A stretch of DNA of 64,000 nt from Rhodeus uyekii (GCA_037043235.1 JAWRVZ010000025.1:3609001-3673000), one strand, 5' to 3'. Shown: positions 1-16,000, counted from the first letter of the stretch. A program made the numbers and translations. The notes: a model not told the origin generated them from the letters alone.

Positions 1-310
1 ATCTGTAGTGCACTTTGCTCATGTGATGGCTCAGTTCGCAGTGAACTCTATTCTCTGCATGTGCTGAATTTGAATTTAAAAATGACAGCATTTCTCTAGT
101 TTTGTAAAGAGACAAGTTTTGTAAACTTATTTTGTAAAAATAAAAGCTCAAGCGTTTATCCTATGCAAGTTTAGAAATTAGGACAAAAGAATCCCTACTG
201 TAAAAATTAAATAAAATAATATTGATTTATCTATTTTACACTGCTTTGATTTTACTAATATATATATTTATTTATTATATAACTGTAATAGGAACGATAT
301 TAAAATAAAA

Positions 311-331
311 GTAGTAGTAGTAGTAGTATCT

Positions 332-369
<38 letters not shown>

Positions 370-390
370 TCTAAGTAGTAGTAGTAGTAT
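311..390. repeat. (GTA)n microsatellite
   Basis: Three runs of GTA units are separated by two TCTAA interruptions. It lies in the intron after the last visible lpgat1 exon. Confidence 0.9.
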
Positions 391-1089
391 CTAATTGTTT
401 GACTTCCTAAAACGCCAGTGTGAAGAGGGCAATTTAAGTTCAGGTACGATTCAGTTCACCAACTACTTTTTGTTCGATTTGCACACTGAACATGGATTGG
501 AGTTCTTAATTTTGAACTGTTAAAGCATACCAGATTTATGATTAAGTTTAATAATGTAAAAAATTTCAGAACCTAATATTTACAAAAATTGCACGTAATC
601 ATACCCACTATAGAAAAGTAGCATGTAAAGTAAGGTAAATTTGTTCCTCAAGTCAGTGTCCAATAACAGGGAGGTTACCTAAATACAGAACAGTATGACA
701 GCATCTATAAGGCAAAGTGCTCCATGTTTTACACTGATATGACTTGAATCTTTCTATGCGACTATGTCATGAAAAAAAATCCAAAGGTACTATTAATTTC
801 TTGTGTAGAACTTCTTTTTTAAACTGAATAGTCAAATGTCAATGTGTCCACATTTGACACCGATTATATGTAACGCTGTTACACTTTGTCCCAACACATG
901 ATGTTCCCAAATACAAGTAATTTGGCAGACCACAATGAAAGCAAATGTGTTGCACAAACAACACAATCACAGCCACCCAGAACATATCTGAGGTTTAAAA
1001 TATAGCAACGTGTCATTAAGATTTTGGACCCTTGAGACCTTATGTACCACCAGATACGATGATAGAATATTATCATATAAATGTCTTAC

Positions 1090-4000
1090 CTGTAGTGTAC
1101 GTGTGTGACTGTTGGATCTCTGTAACCAAAAATCCATGTTTGAATGTCCATGGGTCTTGCATTAGGGTAGGCTATGGTCACATCTATTACCCACTGTAGT
1201 CCTTTAGTTTTGTTACCTGAAAGTGGGCAAACACAGACTCAAGTCACTTCAAAGATAAAATAAAAAACACTTACTCTTCCTATCCAGACACACTGCTTAA
1301 TAGCTACTGCAGAGGGGAGCATTTTTAGCATTTGAAAGTTGAGTTAAATTGAGATTTATGGTTTCAGAAGGCTTTAAATACAGTGCATTTATGCTTTTGT
1401 TTTACGGAAAAGAACAGCGTGAAAATACTACAAAACAACAGAACAATGAAAGTCATACGAGTTTGAAATGACACACGGGTGACAAAATGTTAACATTTTT
1501 CCTTCAAGGAGGAACAATTCCAGGGGAAAGTAATCTGAAAGCACAGAGATTAACAGGTTCGATGGCCAATCACAATCCTACCTAAGAGCAAGCACCTCAG
1601 GAATCCTGGTTAAAAATCATGTGGAAAACACTTTTGTTGTTATATTACAAAATATACTAAATTTGATAAGGCTAATAAGGTAACTGGACTGTTGCCTTTA
1701 CCATCTAAAGCGAGAACGGTCTCTCTTTTAACTACATTAGAGCAACACTTGACCAATTTAATGATCAATTACCATTTGGTGCAGTCACTAAAATGATCAT
1801 AACCTGAATGAAAAATTTTTTTGTCATTTTAAATTTAAGAATTATTGAGAAACCTTTTACAATGAGTTTAAAAAGTGTAAGTGTAAAAATGGCACACCAG
1901 ACACCGATTAGACATTCAAAAATAGCTATATGGAGAGTGACAGCATGGAAGAGAACAGTTTTATTTTAAAAGTTGATCTACAGTAGAACCCCGACTTACG
2001 AAATTAATCCGTTCCGAGGTTGGTTTCGTATGTCAAACTTTTCGTATGTCGGTCAGGCTTTTACATGTTAATTGCCTAATCCGTTCCAAGCCCTACAAAA
2101 ATACCATTTTCAGCATGGGATGAAGCACATCCCAGCTTCATACTTCTCAATAATCTCCCGTTTCGACTCAATGAAAAGCACTCTCTTCTTCCCTTTGACT
2201 TCAGCAACAATCTTCACATCCATGGTTACTGATTAGAAAAAAGTTTATGCTAATAGCAGAGGCTGGTGGGAGCGATGCTGACCAATAGGAGAGCAGGATT
2301 GTAAAAAGTGTTCCCCTTCTTACATGGACTATTCCAGCCATCCCTGTCATTCAGTGCGAAATGGACTATTCCAAACTTTCCCTCGGAGTTCAGGAAGTGT
2401 CGTGACAGAAGCAAGTTGATGGATGATTAAGGTAAAAGAGATCGGCTGAAGATTGTATATAGTTTATTGAGTGAAATACAGGGAATTAGTGCCAATCGTT
2501 GAGGTTTTATCGATCTATGCACCTTTAATAAATACCAGTTTTGGATCATTCCCTGAGTGAGACATCCTTGTTCTGACCGGACAAACTGTAGTCTTCATCC
2601 AACCCGAACCAAAATCAGCGCGAATATCAAAACAAAACTCAGAAATCGTCGCCTCACCGAGATTTCGTTTTTCGCATCTCGATCATTTTGTCGTAACTCG
2701 GGCGGAAAACCCCCCGAAATCTTTTATCGTATGTCGAACTTTTCATACGTAGAGCGTTTCGTAAGTCGGGGTTCTACTGTATTTCTAACTATAAAAAAAA
2801 AAACAACAGTGTGAAGTTACGCAATTGGCTGTCAACATGGTTATGACTGGTGAAAGGATCATTAGGACGCCACCACTCTTTCTGCAGAACATCCATCACT
2901 GAAGAGTTAACAGAAGAATCAGATCCATTGTTAAAGATTCCACGCACCCCCAACAAAAATAGTTCACACCTCTGCCCTCTGGCAAGAGGTACAGAGGTGT
3001 AAAATGCAGGACAACCCGACTGAAGAACAGTTTCTATCCAGCAGCCATTAGAATGTTAAATGGGTCAAACACTCATTGACCCTGAAATCACCCAGACATC
3101 ATTCTAATCTACCTCAACACAGATTTCTTACCGTATCATTATCATTCATTCCACACCGCAGTCATTGATGTACATGCACAACTTGCACAGACACTTTACA
3201 ACTATATTATATATTGCACTGTTTGTAAATTTGTCATTTATGTTTCGTGGTGGAAAGAAAAGGATTGTATGTATATTCAAATCGATATCTGCAAATAATC
3301 CCAGATATGTTCAAATCTTAATATTTCCAGTATAAATGTGTGCATAAAGATACAATTTTGTGTTAATTCAGTTACCAGTGTCAGCAGTGTGCTGAAGACA
3401 CAGCCATCTTAATATCTTATACAGTAATACCTCGAGATATGAGTGTCCCTACATACGAGTATTCCAAGATACGAGCAAGTCTTCGGGCAGATTTTTGCTT
3501 CGAGATACGAGTAAATATTTGAGACACGAACACGAACTGACGCCGATGCAGACGCACTTTCACTTCACGTGTTCACTGACTTCTGTATATGTACTTCTGT
3601 ACATGTGAACAAGTGAAATGTAACAACTGAAATGTAACAAAATGTTATGTTAATTTACGTTTACGCAAGTTACACAGTGTTCGTGTAAGGTCCGATATGG
3701 AATCAATTGTCTGTGAAACAACTTCCTTACTCCCTCCTCTGCAACTGATGGTACTGTCTGTAAAAATGTATAATTAAAACACATTTTATTTGATATCACA
3801 CGAATCCTTATACTGTATAATTGTGTGTGCGTGTGTCTTTATACCAATAAAAAAATAAAAAATAAATATTTTTTCATTGTTACGGATCTGGAATGGATTC
3901 ATTTGTTTTCTATTTTTTCTTATGGGAAAACACGATTCCAGATACGAGCAATTCGAGTTACGAGCTCCGCCCTGAAACGGATTATGCTCGTATCTCGAGG

Positions 4001-7000
4001 TATTACTGTATAATCCTGCTCGAAAAGACCATAAACATTGCAGATAATGTTTGAAACATTAATGTACATAGATTTAAAAAAAATCATGTGCAACAGATAT
4101 ACTGCAAATTGTGTGATTTTATGTCAATGTTTTGGCTGTAAGTCAATGATGCCCTTACAGGGAATTGTAAGGAATTCTAAGATGGCCTCTCAAACACTTC
4201 TGGTTTCACCGCCTTCTGGCAGTTTAGATCACAATCAGCAATCCAGTCATTTAAATAGATAATTGGGCCCATGCAAATTCTAGGTATGGGACACCAACCA
4301 TGTGCACTCTAATAGTTTGTAGTGTACTTACCCCGTCACAAATTGCCTATGGGATAGTGTAGAAAAACTCAGTAAACAATTAGTCAACCTGATGTTGTTC
4401 TAAGAACCATCACAAAATAAATTACACACACAAAAAATATATATCTATCATGTTTGCACTTGCGAATTTTGACCTTCAACCTTCAAAAATTCTTCACTCA
4501 TTCCAGTCCGGTTTACATTCCTGCATGAGTGTGCAGCAGTTTGCCCTGGCACGCACAGCAAAAGCACACAAGCAAATAATTTTGGCCTTTAAGTCTCAAA
4601 AGTCTGTATACTTTTTTCTCTGAGGAGAAGATCTCGGTTGTGAGACAATTGTCATGTGAACAAAATGTACTATAATCAAGCGATACCCAACTCAGTTATT
4701 CTTTTGTTTTCAAACTAAACATTTAATAATTTTGTTATTTCTAGGCAAGCCCAGTTCCAGAATCAAAACACTGGGGGAGCTTCTAAAATTAGTTAGGGTG
4801 TTTAAGCCATAATGCACATCAAGTGATGTATCTATTTTTTATCCTGTTCATAGCAATTTCGAGAGTGAATCTCATTTATCTGAATCTCAATGCTCTTATC
4901 AGCATTAAAAAAAACATGGCTTTCATTAAAATTCTGAATTATATAATCTATAAAGCATGCAAAAAGTGCTCCATTTCTAATCACTAAAAAGCTGTCACTC
5001 ACTTCAATTCACTATCTCAAGAAGTTCTATTATAATCAATGAAGCTCCCAGCACTGCAGATTGAATGTCTTATTTACATTGGGTCTACACTTTCTTTGTT
5101 ACAATAAGAAGATTAGTTTGAGCACACAACTCTGCACTCATCAAAAACTCCAGCGTTTTGAATGGCGAGCGGATCCTAACTAAACACCTCGGATTGGCCA
5201 CTGCATTAAAGAAGTCAACGTATATGCTGCTATATACATTGATGCGAAACACAACGTAAATAGAAATCTTTGGCACAAACACACACAAGAGCGTTTGCCA
5301 AATGTTTCACCAATATCAGAACTTATCTGTGTATTTATGGATCCGAAAATATTTTTGGTTCATTTTTAATTGAAAGGTGAAACAAAAATATGCTTGAAAC
5401 TAACTGAAATAAATTTCAGTACTATAATAACTAAAACTAAATTAAAAATTAAAGCTTAATAGAAATATAAAAAATACCAATAAAAGAGAAAATTAAATTT
5501 AAAAAAATACATTTAAAACTGAAAACAAAACGCATATTCAAAATATGTAGTATGTAAATATTAAAATGACACTGTACTATATAAAAGATCAATTTAGCGA
5601 GACAACTCGTACAGAGATTAGCATGCTAAAGCATCTTACAAAGGCACTGCTAAATATTAAATATAGCTGGAACAAACAGATCAAACTAAAACTGGCGCCC
5701 CTTAATAAGTAACTAGTCAGTTGAAGCAGACAGTGATCACACATTATTTCTTTAAAAGATCTCTAAAACAGCTGTTCATTGGTGCAGTTAACATCCTCAT
5801 ATTATACTTACAAAAACCTCCAGGAGGAACGATTAAAATTAAAATGAATATTCAAAATGTGCATTCTGTGTGGGCATGTCCTCAGATGTGTTCTGAAAGT
5901 CTGTGATAGACGTCTCCATATATTTACTGAGAGACAATACTAGCAACTAATTATCTTGTTTAACCAGCCTTGCTGTTTCTTCATTCTGGATCCTTGCCTG
6001 TCAGAATCCTACATCTCCATTAGTTAAGTCCTCCATTAAGCACAGCAAATATATGTGGTGTAAGGAGGACTGGCTTCCAGACAAAATGGAAGAAAGATCC
6101 AGAAGTACAAGCATGTACTACGGTGGCAAGGAAATATTGATACAATACAATTCTGACAAACTGAAGTTATTAAATGGATAGTTAGAACCAAAAAATATCT
6201 AGTAACATTTGTTTCTTACATGGAATGTGTTAATACTGTTAATTCTTAATATCTTTTGTGTTTTGCAAAAGAAAGAAATGCGTACAGGTTTGGAACACAT
6301 TGTGTATGGGTAAATGACGACACTATTTATTTGTGATGACAAACTTTTGTCAAGCAATTTGTACATTCTCAAATGGCATTGTGGCACAACTGCAAGCACG
6401 GCTCTTTTATTATGAATTGACAAGGTAATAACAGCAAACACGATAATGCATCATCTAGAGGACCCCAAGTGACCCCTGTGATGGAGTGAAAAGTCTTGTA
6501 GATCTCTCTCAAACACTGCTAATTTCAAGTATTGATAGGTTGGTACACTTTCAGTATACATACACAAACAACTATTTGGTTGTATCACCTGACAGAAAAA
6601 CTGTCAGAAAATGAATTTAAACACTTTGAAGTGTTATTTAATAACTGAAACTTGTTTAAACATTGTGCATGACATAAAAATATGCATTACATCAGTTTTG
6701 AAAATAAATGTTTTTTCTTTTTTTTGCCACCATACACAGCGTTTTGTCAAATGGAAAATGTCTAATCTAAAACTTCTATCTGTAAAAGGTTTCAACAATC
6801 AATTAATATGTAACTAAACAAATAACTAAACTGAGTGACCTACTAGCATCAGTTGCGTTGCTTCATTTTCATTTATAAATTCTGTTCCGTATAATGGGAT
6901 AGTAAAGGACTCAGAATCTCGCCAGAAGTTGGTGGTCATTCAATAATTTTCACCAATTGTTTTTTTTTTTTTTTTTAATACTATGTATTCGGACACACTG

Positions 7001-10000
7001 CTCTGTTGGTGTACTGTTTTAGTATTTCATTTCAGTGGCAGCGATGGACTCTTAAAAAAAAAATTTGTGCACAAATAATCATATTAAGCGGCACAAAATG
7101 TAAAAATTAGAAAAATGGAAACTGCAATATTCCACTCCAACTGATGCATTTACATAATGTCAATGATTACATCAATGTGTCATTTTGGCCCTAAAAAATA
7201 CCATAATACAGATATTACTCATTGCAGTTCCAAAAAGGCAAAGGATGAACTGTTATTTGGCAATTCATATACAGATCATGGGAAATACAGTGGAAGAGCC
7301 ATAACCATTTAAACTTAAAACAAATATTTTGAAAAATTAATGGATAAGTGATTTTGTTCCTTACTTTGACCTGGTGGGTTTCCTTCTGTTCCCAGGATGC
7401 CGTTTTCTTGCTGGGGTCCTAAAGTCTTCAGGATAATCTGTGTGGCACCCAGCCGTGGCAGTGTTACGTGAGTCAAGTAGGGCAAGTCATTCTTTTTGGC
7501 GAAGGACTGACTTGTCTCTCGTCTCTTTCTTAGGAATCCGCCCTCAGGAAACAGCACAATCCACTTCCTGTCTCTGCTGTAGTAATACTTGTCTAGGTGA
7601 TCCTTCAGGTAAATTAGCTGCTTTTCTCGATATGCTTTGCCCTGTTGGTAATGCATAACACCTGTCAATTTTGACTAAATTTCCCCTTGCACTAACAGCA
7701 ATTTAGTTTGTTAGCCTTGATACTTAAATAAATGTACAGAGAGTGAAGACAAATGACCTAACTAGGGTTGTCAAACATACTACCGGTACCAGTGGCTGCA
7801 AGCACACACACACACAACAAAAAAGTGGAAGGTACCAGCATAAACCCTGCTAATAGACTGCTTTCAAACACACTTGTTTGTGGTTTCAAAGGTTTCCATT
7901 TACAGCATGTTTTTACGTTGTAGCCAATCAATATCTGTTGAGAGCATGAACACAACGGCCAATCAGAGGTGCTAATTAACGAGTTAGTCAAAATTTAGAG
8001 AGTTCAGAATTCAAGGAGTATACGCTGAAGAGATTGACGGCCATAGTTATTATAAAGGGAGGCTCTTCTCACTTTGTTTATAACCCATTCACAATCCGAA
8101 TGCAAGTTCTGTTTAAGTACACGCAAAAATTCTGGATTGACAATTGTATTTAAATGTGATTAAATCAGAAACTGCAATGATTGACAGTGATAACCAATGG
8201 TCGAGACAAAATGGGGTAGTATTTTGTAAAGTACTTAATTTAACAGTTTTTAAATCTGGTACAGATATCCATGTGTTACTGGTATTGGTACCAACTACTG
8301 AAAATTTCGTACCATGACAACCCTAGAGCTAACCTCAAAATTACAATATCAACGTATTCCACGGCCATTTAAGTCACAAAACATTATTTTTAAAATAACT
8401 TTTAAGAGAACTTACCTGCCTGATGAAGAAATCTCCATGAATCAGGGACACAACCCCAAAATTGGTATATTTAAAAACATGGTCCATCAACCACATCATC
8501 TTTCGTACAACCTGTATAAGAACATGGGGATTCGTTTTGCTGCCTGATTAAAATCAATTCACATCTATCAGAAGATTAAAAAACCCTAAACCAGCCAGAG
8601 GTGTGCTTACCGTGCCCTTGTCCTGGAAGCACATCATTAGGGTGCACACGTCTCCTGTAGCTTGATGGTTGACTATGACCATGGCTTCATCTTCAGACAT
8701 TGGTCTCACATCATCACCCCATTCTGTCACTAAACAAAAAAAAAACATTAATTACTCAGATTATCAGAAAACCTTGAGTGTGACTGAAAGAGATTATTTA
8801 AGCAAATATTCATACACATTATTGATATACACAAACTACCATTCAAAGTTTGGGGTCCGATTCTCACTATTAACTAGATGCTTATTAGTATGCATATTAA
8901 TAAAATGTCCTGTTTATTAACATTTATAAAGCACACATTAATGCTTGTTCTGCAAGATCATATTCTACATTTCATAATCTTACCCAACACCTAAACTTAA
9001 CTTCCTTACTAACTATTAATAAGCAGTCATTAAGAGATTGATTCAAAAGGTATATTATATTATGAAGCATGACCTTTTTTTAGGTTTTGAAAAAAGGTTT
9101 CATATTCACCAATAGAGCTGCATGATTAATTGTTAAAAGATCAATCTCAATTCAAACACCCACTTGGGGGCAAAAAGTGACAAAACATTTGTCCTTGAAA
9201 TATACATTCAAGAGATTCAAAGATTTATGCTTGCTATAATTTATTTACTTACTGGTGCATTCATGTAATGTCCAACGGTTCAACAAAGAAAAAGCGCGGC
9301 TTAAAGAGTGCCGATGTTTCTCAGTGCAAGTCAGATCCGCTTCTAAAAGGCACAAGAGATTGAAACTGACCCCAAAGATATTCCTTCTCAAGGATACACA
9401 ACTGCGATTTGATTATGATATCATCATGTATTGAATTAAGATTTATGTACAGCTATGTGTATCATTTATCATAAGGTAGCTGCTGACACCCAGCCCTTGT
9501 GTGTGAACTGGAAACACTGCTTGGAAAAAGCAGAAAGAATTCTATAATTTATATTAGGGCTTTCATAATGAACGTTAACGCATACAATCTTTTTCTTCCT
9601 AAGTTTAATGTATTACAATTAATGCAGCATCTGATTTGTTTTTCCATCATCCTTTGCCTTGCATTACAATATATAATTATGCTATTATTCAAAAAAATTA
9701 TTTTAAACCAGATACAAAAAAAAAACGAACTCAGGCTGTGTGACACACGACTCGTGTGGACAGAAAGCCACTTCAGAAAGCGTTTGAAAAGAAACACGCA
9801 CAATTATGGCAAAATGACCATTTTGTTGAGTATTCTTAAAAGAACTAAAGTCTTAAATGAACAGTTGTAAGACAAATAGTCTCAGATCCGCATCATGTAC
9901 AGCAGTGGCAGATCTTAAAGTGACAGCAGCCTAATAAACCCGCTGCTGTTAATGTTAATCAAAGAACAAAAGAAAATTAGGACATAACTCACTGCTCTCG

Positions 10001-13000
10001 ACTACATAACATTTGAAAATTTAATAATGATTAATCTATATTTAATTTATAATTCATGCAGTGAAGACTGAAGTGTTTGATAATTTTATTCAATTTCTGT
10101 ATACTTCCTAACTGTTAGACCTAAAAATGAAGATCCTAAAAGCAGTTACATGGGTCAAAAACAACAAAAGCAATAACTTTTGAAACATTTTACAGGGCAA
10201 GTAATAATTTGAACTAATCAGACTATAGAAAACCTTTAGCGTTGAGCCCTGATATACTGAAGGGCAGAAGTAAATTTATGTAAAGATTATTTTAAGTTCA
10301 CTTAAAAGTTTAAAATATTTTAAAACCTGATTTAAGTATTGCTCCCTTCATTTTTTTAAGCAGTGTGTGCGCACCCATTCATGTGCATCTCCCCAAAAAA
10401 AAAAAGTCAACATTACATCTTAAAAGCAAGTTATACACATCAATGAAAACACTTTGTTACTGTGCAACAGGCAATAAATCTCCCCTCCACAATAGTTTTG
10501 CACTATGCTCTTGCTGGTGGGTTTAAACCATAGGTGTCAAACTCAAGGCCCGCGGGCCACATCCGGCCCGGCGTGTAATTATGTCCGGCCCGCGAGAGCA
10601 TTTTATTAATGGCCCGCGAGATGTCCCGCGCTCCAGCTGACTCGCCGAACACTTCCTGTATTAAACAGGAAGTGGCTAATGATGCTTCGCTCGCGCTAGT
10701 ACCGCGCGATTGTTATTGTCAATTATCCATAACTGTTCAGGCTTGGTACACAGTGCTTGTGCGCGAAATTCAGTTGTTGATCATCGGATGAGAAGAGCCC
10801 GCCCTCATGGCTGCACGTCGTCTTGCATGATTGACAGGTCAGACAGCATATCAGCGCCAGCTGTCAGAGTGACAGTACAAGCGCCAGAAAGAAAATACAG
10901 CGCAAAAAAAACAAACATTACGTTCTTAGGGACGTAACAAATATATTGAAATATTATTACGTGTAAAAAAAATTGTGATATAGTTTGTAAAATCTGCTAT
11001 AACCCATGGGTTATATGCGGGAAAATACGGTATATGTTTACTGAAATACTGCCGGTATACCCGTGTGTCTCATTTGCGGAGATGTGGCGGTAATTAAATA
11101 ATTTAATAAGACGGCACATAAGAGCAAATTCAACTGAATGATTTGATTTGTTATTTGCTGAAAAGCAAAAATTGTATTTAGATTTCCAGGTTTTGTTATG
11201 CAGCATGTCCATATTTTGAATTTGGATAATTTTGACAGGATATATTTTTATGGAGAGCAAAATCTTTTATATATAAATCTTTTTAAGTTTTATATAAAAT
11301 GACATAAGAGTAAAGAAATTTGAATGTTTGTTCTTTTAACTTTTACTTTTACTTTACTTGTTTACTTTATTTCTAACTTGTATAATTTAGACAGGATATA
11401 TAAAAAAAAAAAAAAGTATTTTAAAAATATTTTTATATTTTTAAGTTATTTAAGGTATAAGTTGATTTATTCCAGAATAATATTTCTGTCTGTTTTTATT
11501 CACATCTAATTTAAAAAAGGTAAGTTTTAAAAGTTTAGTTTTAGTGTTTTCAATAAATGTTTATCCTGTTCGGCCCGTGGCCTAAAGTTTTTTGGGATTT
11601 TGGCCCCCTGTGCAATTGAGTTTGACACCCCTGGTTTAAACAAACCTAAGAAGAGTAGGAAACCCAACGGATCTCTCTGAGAGGACATGCCAAGTCATGG
11701 CACGGCTGGCAGTCTCTGCTGTTACCAGCAAGTCAAAGATCACAAACAAAACAAGTAATTACAGCACCTTCACCCCATCAAGGTCAAAGTTACAGGTCAC
11801 CCATGTTTGCTAAAAGATACCACCAGACCGAGAGTATTTGCTTACAGACTTCAGGACAAGCGGGCTGATACGATTTCAGACTGGGACATTCTAGATCACA
11901 CAAACCTCTGTAAATGAGCACATACTAGTTCTACTAGGAAATTGGTTAGGAGATACCAAACAAAACAAAAAAAAGGTAACAAAATGCTGTGAGTTAAGGT
12001 TTACATTAGTGCAATTTCTGTCAAATTATGCATCCAAAAAAAGCTCCAGCTCATACAGAAGTCACTTTCAAACGAAGCACCTTTACGTTAGGCAACGTTC
12101 AGATCGCAGGTAAATTTATTTGCTCAAATGTGACCGATCTGTTTGTCATGACACTGTGAACAGCACAAACCACATAGACTATTTTAGATTCTGATGTTGC
12201 TCAAAATACGATACAGGTCTGATGTTGTTTTGCAATCCAACCTCAATCTAAACAGACAAATCAGAAATCATGGGACTTGTTTTCTTCTAAATCTGTGCTC
12301 ATGGGAGATTTTACATACCCAAAGTTATCAAGACAGTTGCAAAAGGTTGCCAGTGAAAGACTGATGTGTCAGAACAGAAAGTGTTACAATAAGAACCACA
12401 CACACGTACGTTTCCTGTAGCTCAAACAGTAGAGCGTGGCGCTTGCAACACCAAGGTCATCATGAGTTCGATTCCCAGAGAAAGCAAGAACTGATTAGAG
12501 TGTCAATGTGTTCCTTGAATGCAATGTAAGTCACTTTGGATAAAAGCGTCTGCCAAATGCATAACTCCATGTCTTTGTTTTTTATATTGCATGGGCAGAA
12601 ATTCAATGGCTTCCACGGTAGATCGCACAACAAATAAACAATTTCTTGCTTTAATGTCCTTCGCATTTACTTCCTTATGGCAGTTGACATGATGTCTTAT
12701 GATTGTTTTTTTTCTCATGCAGGTCAGTTCAGTACCATGGTGTTCACAGTGTGAACAGTCTTACTCACTTAGTCAGCGAGGGGAAATTTTTCACCCTAAC
12801 ATGAAATTATAAATAAATTTTATCTAAATAAATTAGATCATTCAGAACAACGCACACAACACTCCTCAAACCTTCTACCTCACTAATCAAGTAGTTGAGG
12901 GGTGGATGATTTCTTGACCATCATGACTCACTGTTGCCAAATAAAATTATTATACTTCCCTGAAGAGGTTATGGTTTCAAAGTCACAAGATTGTACACAT

Positions 13001-16000
13001 CACCGTTTTACAACATCCCATATAATCCAATGAGGGGTAAGAAACAATAGATTGTACTATCCATTTGACAATATTGTCTGGCATTTATTAACACTTACAA
13101 CTTCAAGCCAACAGTGATTATACCAACAGGCTGCTGCTATTTTGACAAGACAAGCACAGCAAATGCCATTTAGGAGAAAAACTTGGACCTTAGACAGATC
13201 TCACAAAATGAGCTGCATCAGGTCTCTCATAATCTCATTTGCAACCAGTTAGTACAAGAGTCAGATGAACAAGTACAAAACAAAGACATTTTAATCCGTT
13301 CACTCTATTCAATAAAACATGGTAGGATGTGACGATCCATCCGGTTTGGTTTGGTATATTTATCCGATATCAGCAAAACAACTTTAATGCAAATCTCCAT
13401 TTCTGAGAACAACGTAAAACATCCCTCCCAGTGTTTTGCATGTAATACAGGAGCTTAGTCATGGAAATGGGGAAAAGTCATGCAAACCCAAAGCAAAGAG
13501 ATTTTCTTCCCTTGTTAAAGGAATCATTGAAAGTGACCATGTACTTCACCCATCCAAGTGGACACACAGTAGTGAGCATTAAACACACACCATGAAAACC
13601 CATCCGGACCAATGGGCAGTTATTTTTGCTGTGGTGCCCCAGGTGCGACGGGGGGTAAGGACTGTAACTTATTTGGTTGCTGTACAATTGTTTTCGAGTC
13701 TAGGTTTCCTGTTCAACATTTGTATCAGCTGGCGATTCACGGTCTCCACTCCAACTGGTAGATGTGAATCGTGCCACAGCTCATTTGCATCAAGCTGCTC
13801 AACTCGTATAACCAACGGTCACTGTCACTCATGTTATTAGAAATTGGTAACTCTCATTGACACTAAGTGACTCTAGGTTGTTTTGTCACTGCTAATCATT
13901 ATGTGAATGCCACTTCAAGGAATAGCACTCAAAACAAAACAAAAAACATTCTGTCATTACACATTTGCATTTCACTGCACAGTTTAAACATGCAATAAAC
14001 CAGGGGTTCTCAATTCTAGCCCTTGAGCTCCACTGTCTTGCAGAATTTAGCTCCAATCTTGATCAAACTCACTTGGCTCTAACTTCCTAGTAAGCCTGAA
14101 GAGCATAGTTATGTGTCCCAGTTAAGAGGTAGAATGCTTCGATAGATGTAGACTTTAAAGACCACGCTTTCAAAATCCAAAGTCATAACAGTGTTGTTAC
14201 ACGACACAGTCTAGCCCACAAAGGATTGCTCTTGTCGCCTAGAAATTGTGACAGTTGCCGTTGACGAGCAACAGTAACTTAGTGGACTTTTTTGAAAGTT
14301 ATATTTAACTGCCTAAAAACAAAACAGGGTTCACAACCTGTGTATGTTCATGATGAATTACAAAAAATTGATGAATTATTCCAGGGTCACTCGCCCTGCA
14401 GGACTAGTGACCCTAAAAACTTACTCGCCCTTCACATAAAGCACTCGCCCTGCATTTTAACAGACAAAAATAGTTATTAAAGTAAAAAACACATGATATA
14501 CTGCAAAACCAAATATTTATTGGTTGAATGCAACAAGAACCCAGAAACAATATAATTAATCTGATAGTGAATCATAAATTTAATGTACTATATACAAAAA
14601 ACGGGATGCAGCCACGGAGGCATTATTTACTGGATTTTATTTTCTATATTATAACACCGATGTCCCGCAAATCAGCCCATTTCAAATGATGGAAAGACAA
14701 TACAATCCGCATGACGCTAAATCCAACGCCGATAACAGTAACATTCACTTCGTCCAGCTCAAAGTCAAACATGCTCAATTTCGAACACAATAAGTAATAA
14801 TTCTATGACGGCTTTGACAAATGTGATGTTACACGGGCAGCTCTGTTTCTCTGTCTGCCTCAAGCCCGGCTGATGCCCCGCCCCCGGGAGTCATTTACTC
14901 CACTGTGATTGGCCCCCGGAGTCACTTACTCCACTATGATTGGCCCCCGGGAGTCATGTACTCCACTGTGATTGGTTGGCTTGTACAGCTGCAGCTCGCA
15001 CGAAAAAGGAACCTTTCACACACACACAACGCGGTAAAGCGCTATTCATTCAAACCTCACGGGCCACACTTACATTAAACTTTCATATGGTCCCGCGGGC
15101 CACAAAATATCGTTTCGCATGTTTGAGACCCCTGTAGTAAATACTACATTCGTGATACGTGGTTCAAACTTTAGTACTGAATCGTATATCTGATCGCTAC
15201 TAGCCCGTCGTCGATTTTCTGCTTTTGTTTGGCAACTTTTACGAGTGTTATGCGGCCTGAAGTTTTTTCTATGTTGTAACAGTTGAATGATTAGAAAAAC
15301 TGTATTGGAATCTGAAGAATCTAACTCGCCCAACAGGGCGAGTTTTATCAAATTTTTACTGGAGTGGATTTGTCGAAGCCTGACATGCACTCACTGCGTT
15401 TGGGGTTGTCTTGCAACTTTCAGAACAACGAAAGCTGCTGCACTCTGTATGTTTTTCCGTCGACTCTGAGTGTTCATATGTAAATGTCTCTGCCCATAGA
15501 CCCTCTAAAAGAAGAAATCAGGACAGAAGTGGTTGAAAGTGGAAAGAGATTAAAACACCAGGTGAAAACGGGTTTGTGTCTCCCTTGTCCACATGATTGA
15601 CCAAAACGTATCTTTATACCGGTTGTAAACAGGGTCTTAGTAAAATGTAAGACACATTCGGCCTTCAAATGCCACCTTTGAAGGATGCAAACTATGAATT
15701 GGGACACAGCTCTTCATTAGCTTGTTCTGGTGTGATTAATTAGAGTTTGGACCTAAACTTAACAGTAAAGTGGATCTTGAGGGATAAAGTTGAGAAGACA
15801 AGCGTGTTAGACCACTGCGCTTACATCTTTTGCAGCATCTCACGCATAGCAAAGCGTTCTAAAAACATGGCACTCCAGTTAAAAGTTCAACTTGGAAAAA
15901 AATATAATAATAAAAAAAGCATTTCCAGGACCTTGAGTTTTGTTTTTTCATTCCATTGGCATGCATCTCTTTTAAAAGCAAAAATAAGTTGTGTGGGCGG

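Noticed and set aside
14881..14975. Possible CRISPR-like array
   Set aside because: The units are directly adjacent with no spacers, and the genome is eukaryotic.
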